Source of the DNA: Leptasterias polaris
Lineage: Eukaryota > Echinodermata > Asteroidea > Forcipulatida > Asteriidae
Assembly (NCBI GenBank): GCA_037783415.1
Contig: JAZGTN010000085.1
Span: 4,211,501 to 4,275,500 of the forward strand
Length of the DNA: 64,000 nt
Direction of reading: 5' to 3'
A program made the position numbers and the translations under genes. Numbering within the stretch: position 1 is the stretch's first letter; every line of letters begins with the position of its first letter. Below are positions 60,322 to 64,000 of this stretch, piece by piece. The notes under the pieces are model-generated. The model did no database searches and was not told where the DNA came from. It was given only the letters and a program-made list of their open reading frames with translations.

Positions 60322-63300
60322 TTACCTTTTAGCGATAGATGTACATACGGTACAGAGTTCCTTCAAGACCTCTGCAGATCTGGTAAGAATGTACATGTGG
60401 TTACCTTGAAGCACAACCTTCTTGAATCGAAACCCTCTGGTCCTCTGTATTTCCCAACCATCCAGCAATCCTGGAGATATAAACGTGTCCTCTTTCCCGC
60501 CGAACACTGTGATGCCGCACTCCAATGGTGTCCGCAGTTTGATTGGGTATGCTTTGCACATACCAACTGCAGCTTCTATGCAGGGTACCAACCTACGCAT
60601 AAGTGGTATGTTGGAAAGAGTAGAGTTGTCTAGAAAACTAAATTTCACCTTCTCTTCCTTCAGCACTTGTTGGAGTATTAATGAATCCGACTGCATTGCC
60701 ATCTTAATTCTCTCAAATGTTCTGGGAGAAACTTGCAGCTCTTCTGGGTGAGGATATGGCGCTGTTGGTGCGTACCAGGAACTGAGAAACAGATGCTTTG
60801 GACTCATGTTACCTTCAGCCATAAGAAGATGTGCAACTTCGAAGGCGATCAGGCTACCCATACTATGACCGAAAAATACAAAGGGCGTACCACGTAGTTT
60901 AGTCACCAACTCGTCATGTATCAGTCGTGTGATTTCACTCAGGTTGTTTAAAGGCTGCTCGTCATCTCGACCTTCCCAGCCTGGAAGCTGAATCATTAAT
61001 ACTTGGACGCCATATTGAATCAAGCGTCTGATCCAAGAAGCATACAGCGATGGTCCTGCACCATTTGAAGGGAAACAGACAAGCTTGACTGCAACAGTTG
61101 CAGATGCTTCGCCCTCAACGACAACAGCCCTTGGGGTAGATGATACTCTGACGTCACTTTCCACACTTTCATTTCTTGCATCTGCTTCCTTTGCGAATAT
61201 ACTTTTTGTTATACTCTTTGCCAGTTCTTCGATTGTATTCTTATCGTTAAGAAAATCAACTGCTCCAAGATTAACTTCAAACTGTTGGTTGACGTGTTGG
61301 CTGAACTCTGAAGCCTTAAGTGAGTCCAGTCCTAGAGATATGGGTGATGCATCATAATGTACGGGATCTGTTAGCCCAAGATGCTGGCTTAAGAACTCAG
61401 CCAACTTTTCCATGACCTTCTCACGAGCTTTAAGAACCGGGAGTTTCAGAACAACTTGTCTTAGTGTGTTTTCGGCCACTGTCAGATAAACATCTCGATC
61501 ATGAAACATGTCTTTCATCATAGACACTGTTCCTTGTTTTTCCTTGAAGTGCTTCAGCATAAGACCCCGGTGTTTCTTTGCGTACATATTGCGGTTAAAG
61601 TAACCGGAAACACCGAGTAGAGGTACCTGGGTTAATAACGCACAACCAACACCACCAAGGACATCATTAGGAGTCATGCTTTCAATGCCGTTCTTTTCCC
61701 ACACCCGTACCAGATCCTTACGCACTGCAAAGCCAACATTGCTGATAACTCCTGCTTGCAGAGCAGTTGCTGGTAAACCTCGTTTGTGTCTATAATGTGA
61801 CAAGGCGTTCAAGAAGACATTGGCAGAGCAGTAGCTTGCTTGACCGGCATTACCGATGAGAGATACAATTGAGGAGATCATTACAAATCTATCTAGCTCT
61901 ATGCCTAGCTTTTCAGTCACCTGGTGTAAAAGCAAAGCTCCATAGGCTTTTGGCGCCATCACACTGTTCCAGGATTCAGCAGTAAGATTGTAAAGGAAGC
62001 CGTCATTGAACACAGCAGCACCGTGAAAAATGCATTTCAATGTTGGCCATTTACCAGACCCTTTTTGCATTTTCTTTAACTCCCTTTCGACATCATTGGC
62101 ATTGGAAACATCCATTTGGATGTGCTGAACGTTAGCACCTGCTTTGGCAGCTTGTTGGACAACTTCCAGGATCTCGTCATTCATTGGTCGCCTGGAACCA
62201 ATGTAGATATATCGAGCTCCTCTGGCTACCAACCACTCCAGCAATTTCAGACCAAACCCACTGGTACCTCCAGTAATGAAGTATGCAGATCCTTCATCAG
62301 CAATAAAACCATCTCGTTCAAGAGACAGTGGAAGACGAATTACATTTTCTCTTACTTCAATGATATCTTCTTCTGGAATGGGTGTATTAGAAGCAGCAAG
62401 AGATGAGAAGTTCTTAGAGTTGTCAAGGTTACATGATAAATGACCCACTATGGTTGGATCAAACATCTTCCATAGATCGGACAAAGCAAGTGACATCTCA
62501 TCAGTTGTTAAACCCTCAATTACTGCCTGAACTTTGGAATCAAACATCATCATTTTCATTTTGGGAGGGAGAGTTGGAAGATGTGTCAGGTTTCCCTGAC
62601 GCTCTTCTATTATCACAACAGTGGCGTTTCTTTTGAGCTTCGGTAACAAAGACTTGAGGGATCTGTCCAGTGTTGATGAACGGACACACAGAAACAGAAC
62701 ATCAATTGATGACTCGTCTACCTTGTTGAAGTCTCTCACTGTGGCACTTGACTTATTGGTGTCATTATCATCGTTGTCATCATTCAGAATAACCGTTTCA
62801 GCTCCTGAGGCACGTGCTAATTGCTGTGCAGCTATTATACTACCGTCAATTGTATCAACCTTGAAACCCAATAGCATGCCAGAAGACACTGGTATAGCTT
62901 GACCAAACAATACTGCATACGGTAGAAAATCCTTAACAATACTGACAGCTTCAATGCTGGTCAAAAAACTAGGCACTTCTGTCATATCAGAGAATTTCGA
63001 TGTCATTATTGAAGAGACCTTCTGACAAGTGGTCACTCCAACGAAGGTGCTACTGTTTTGGGCTAGATCTGACTCTTTGACTGCTTTCCCTGCATACATG
63101 CACAAAATTGACGCACGTTCACAAGGGATATCCAGACGAGATGTGTAAAATATAAAAGCTTCAACTTTAACGGAGAAGGATTCCCCGTCAACTTCATCAC
63201 CAGCTTTCATAGGAGGGTTTCCACCGAAGATGCGGCTGTTACCAGAGGATGCTTGGGCATCTAAGGACCAGTCTGATGTGGGGACAATTCCCGAACTCTC

Positions 63301-64000
63301 GGAGATGTTGTCTAACTGTACCCGTGGGCTTAAAATTTCAAACGACATTTCCCTAGCTCCATCTGTTTCTCCAGATGTTAAACTTCGGACGGCTAGGCAA
63401 TTCTCGTCACACAGAAGGGAATCTGCCCTTTGAAGTATTTGCCGTGAAATCCTAGCACAGTCTTCACAATCTCCTGTGATCGGTAGGTCGAGTAAACTTC
63501 CACTGAGAGAAGGCTCCTCGTGTCCCAAAACCAGTGGAACAGCTTGAATAGCTGCAGCAAAAGGATGAACGTCATCTCCTTCCTTAGCATAGTATCCTCC
63601 CTTTGTGACGAGCAGTAAATGCAGTCGCATTCTTTCAGCCATCTGCCTGACACCATTAAAAACAGCACAACAAGCCAACGGTCCCTCTTCTTGCAACTTC
63701 TCAAATTGGTTCTTCGACATAACAGAGTTTGTATTCAAGTCGATGTCAACAGCTTCTGAGGTTTTCATCAGGATGAAGATTGTGTCAGAGTCTTGATATT
63801 TAGACAGAACTTCAAGTACCTTCTTTATTATTTCCGTTTGACTTGCTATGACCGTCAGATTGACGCCATCTTCTTCCAACAGGCGTATCAAGGATAAACT
63901 TGTACTTGTGCCGTCAGAAAATATGACGATCTTCTTGTGGAGAGCTGCCGTTGACTGCGTTGATTTGAAATCCAGAGACCCGAGGTTCTTCCAGGATGTA
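60322..64000 (-). CDS. Animal type I polyketide synthase, C-terminal part (partial at window edge)
   Basis: 1,225 residues without an intron, open to the window edge; stop TAA at 60322-60324. Domain order from the edge: a ketoreductase structural half (about 63,900-63,480, ending LVLGHEEPSLSGSLLDLP); an enoylreductase-like segment (about 63,210-62,430); the catalytic ketoreductase (about 62,370-61,640) with TGGTSGFG and the full Lys/Ser/Tyr/Asn set; an acyl carrier protein with LGLDSLKASEF; and a thioesterase. Such enzymes build polyketides or unusual fatty acids in the cytosol; sea urchin PKS genes act in pigment cells and the skeleton. The KS, AT and DH domains should lie beyond 64,000. Fatty acid synthase is less likely, because the thioesterase is of another type and the enoylreductase looks broken. 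The product is unknown. Confidence 0.92.
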   Translation of the reverse strand, partial: TSWKNLGSLDFKSTQSTAALHKKIVIFSDGTSTSLSLIRLLEEDGVNLTVIASQTEIIKKVLEVLSKYQDSDTIFILMKTSEAVDIDLNTNSVMSKNQFEKLQEEGPLACCAVFNGVRQMAERMRLHLLLVTKGGYYAKEGDDVHPFAAAIQAVPLVLGHEEPSLSGSLLDLPITGDCEDCARISRQILQRADSLLCDENCLAVRSLTSGETDGAREMSFEILSPRVQLDNISESSGIVPTSDWSLDAQASSGNSRIFGGNPPMKAGDEVDGESFSVKVEAFIFYTSRLDIPCERASILCMYAGKAVKESDLAQNSSTFVGVTTCQKVSSIMTSKFSDMTEVPSFLTSIEAVSIVKDFLPYAVLFGQAIPVSSGMLLGFKVDTIDGSIIAAQQLARASGAETVILNDDNDDNDTNKSSATVRDFNKVDESSIDVLFLCVRSSTLDRSLKSLLPKLKRNATVVIIEERQGNLTHLPTLPPKMKMMMFDSKVQAVIEGLTTDEMSLALSDLWKMFDPTIVGHLSCNLDNSKNFSSLAASNTPIPEEDIIEVRENVIRLPLSLERDGFIADEGSAYFITGGTSGFGLKLLEWLVARGARYIYIGSRRPMNDEILEVVQQAAKAGANVQHIQMDVSNANDVERELKKMQKGSGKWPTLKCIFHGAAVFNDGFLYNLTAESWNSVMAPKAYGALLLHQVTEKLGIELDRFVMISSIVSLIGNAGQASYCSANVFLNALSHYRHKRGLPATALQAGVISNVGFAVRKDLVRVWEKNGIESMTPNDVLGGVGCALLTQVPLLGVSGYFNRNMYAKKHRGLMLKHFKEKQGTVSMMKDMFHDRDVYLTVAENTLRQVVLKLPVLKAREKVMEKLAEFLSQHLGLTDPVHYDASPISLGLDSLKASEFSQHVNQQFEVNLGAVDFLNDKNTIEELAKSITKSIFAKEADARNESVESDVRVSSTPRAVVVEGEASATVAVKLVCFPSNGAGPSLYASWIRRLIQYGVQVLMIQLPGWEGRDDEQPLNNLSEITRLIHDELVTKLRGTPFVFFGHSMGSLIAFEVAHLLMAEGNMSPKHLFLSSWYAPTAPYPHPEELQVSPRTFERIKMAMQSDSLILQQVLKEEKVKFSFLDNSTLSNIPLMRRLVPCIEAAVGMCKAYPIKLRTPLECGITVFGGKEDTFISPGLLDGWEIQRTRGFRFKKVVLQGNHMYILTRSAEVLKELCTVCTSIAKR
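60325..61100 (-). other. PKS thioesterase domain (type II-like)
   Basis: Alpha/beta hydrolase with KLVCFPSNGAGPSLYASW at its start, then LPGWEGRDDEQP and FFGHSMGSLIAFEVA. Catalytic triad: Ser codon 60862-60864, Asp 60487-60489 (GGKEDTF), His 60397-60399 (GNHMY). The text resembles stand-alone type II thioesterases and vertebrate OLAH more than the domain at the end of fatty acid synthase. Confidence 0.85.
61200..61450 (-). other. PKS acyl carrier protein domain
   Basis: LGLDSLKASEF contains the Ser (codon 61321-61323) expected to receive the phosphopantetheine arm. A charged linker follows before the thioesterase. Confidence 0.9.
61640..62370 (-). other. PKS ketoreductase catalytic domain
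   Basis: Cofactor motif TGGTSGFG near 62250-62278. Lys codon 61948-61950 (MAPKAYG), Ser 61870-61872, Tyr 61831-61833 and Asn 61819-61821 (SYCSAN) form the complete catalytic set, so it should be active. The Asp in VFNDG occupies the LDD-motif position used to predict B-type stereochemistry. Confidence 0.88.
62430..63210 (-). other. Degenerate enoylreductase-like segment in the PKS
   Basis: It lies between the two halves of the ketoreductase, where an enoylreductase normally sits. SIIAAQQLARASGAETVIL resembles the dinucleotide-binding helix and strand, but the preceding glycine motif (GGVG in active enzymes) is missing. Probably inactive. Confidence 0.55.

Overview
The window looks like nuclear DNA of a deuterostome marine invertebrate, most likely an echinoderm and probably a sea star. 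This is an inference from four things: multi-exon genes with GT-AG introns, a metazoan-type SLC13 carrier, an animal-type modular polyketide synthase (PKS), and an AT-rich background crowded with SINEs, MITEs and LINE fragments of the kind common in echinoderm genomes. No species can be named from sequence alone.

Region 1 (1-22,300) is one complete gene on the + strand. Thirteen coding exons from 28 to 22,034 join in frame into a 629-residue SLC13-type sodium/di- or tricarboxylate cotransporter with both signature motifs (SNT in exon 3, SNV in exon 11). Its first intron carries a complete piggyBac transposon (1,632-4,948). That element has TTAA duplications, matching terminal repeats and an intact two-exon transposase of 591 residues. 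Its insertion splits an older open reading frame that is in frame across the empty site. Other introns hold MITEs with TTAA or TGACGTCA ends, tRNA-derived SINEs, a LINE fragment and a 38-nt poly(G) tract.

Region 2 (22,300-52,600) contains no convincing gene. It holds minisatellites (21-bp degenerate, 30-bp x 10 identical, 101-bp), TTAA-flanked MITEs including a head-to-tail pair inserted into a SINE, a perfect 120-bp inverted repeat inside a 14-bp target duplication with a hammerhead-like motif, and many long poly(G)/poly(C) tracts.

Region 3 (52,686-53,690, - strand) is a single-exon E2 ubiquitin-conjugating enzyme of the UBE2QL1/UBE2Q group with a long low-complexity N-terminal extension. 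From 53,700 to 60,300 nothing convincing is seen.

Region 4 (60,322-64,000, - strand, running off the window) is the C-terminal 1,225 residues of a large PKS in one uninterrupted exon. Visible order: ketoreductase structural half, degenerate enoylreductase-like segment, catalytic ketoreductase, acyl carrier protein, thioesterase. The genes are not functionally linked in any obvious way. The main themes are TTAA-site transposition and an animal PKS end module.
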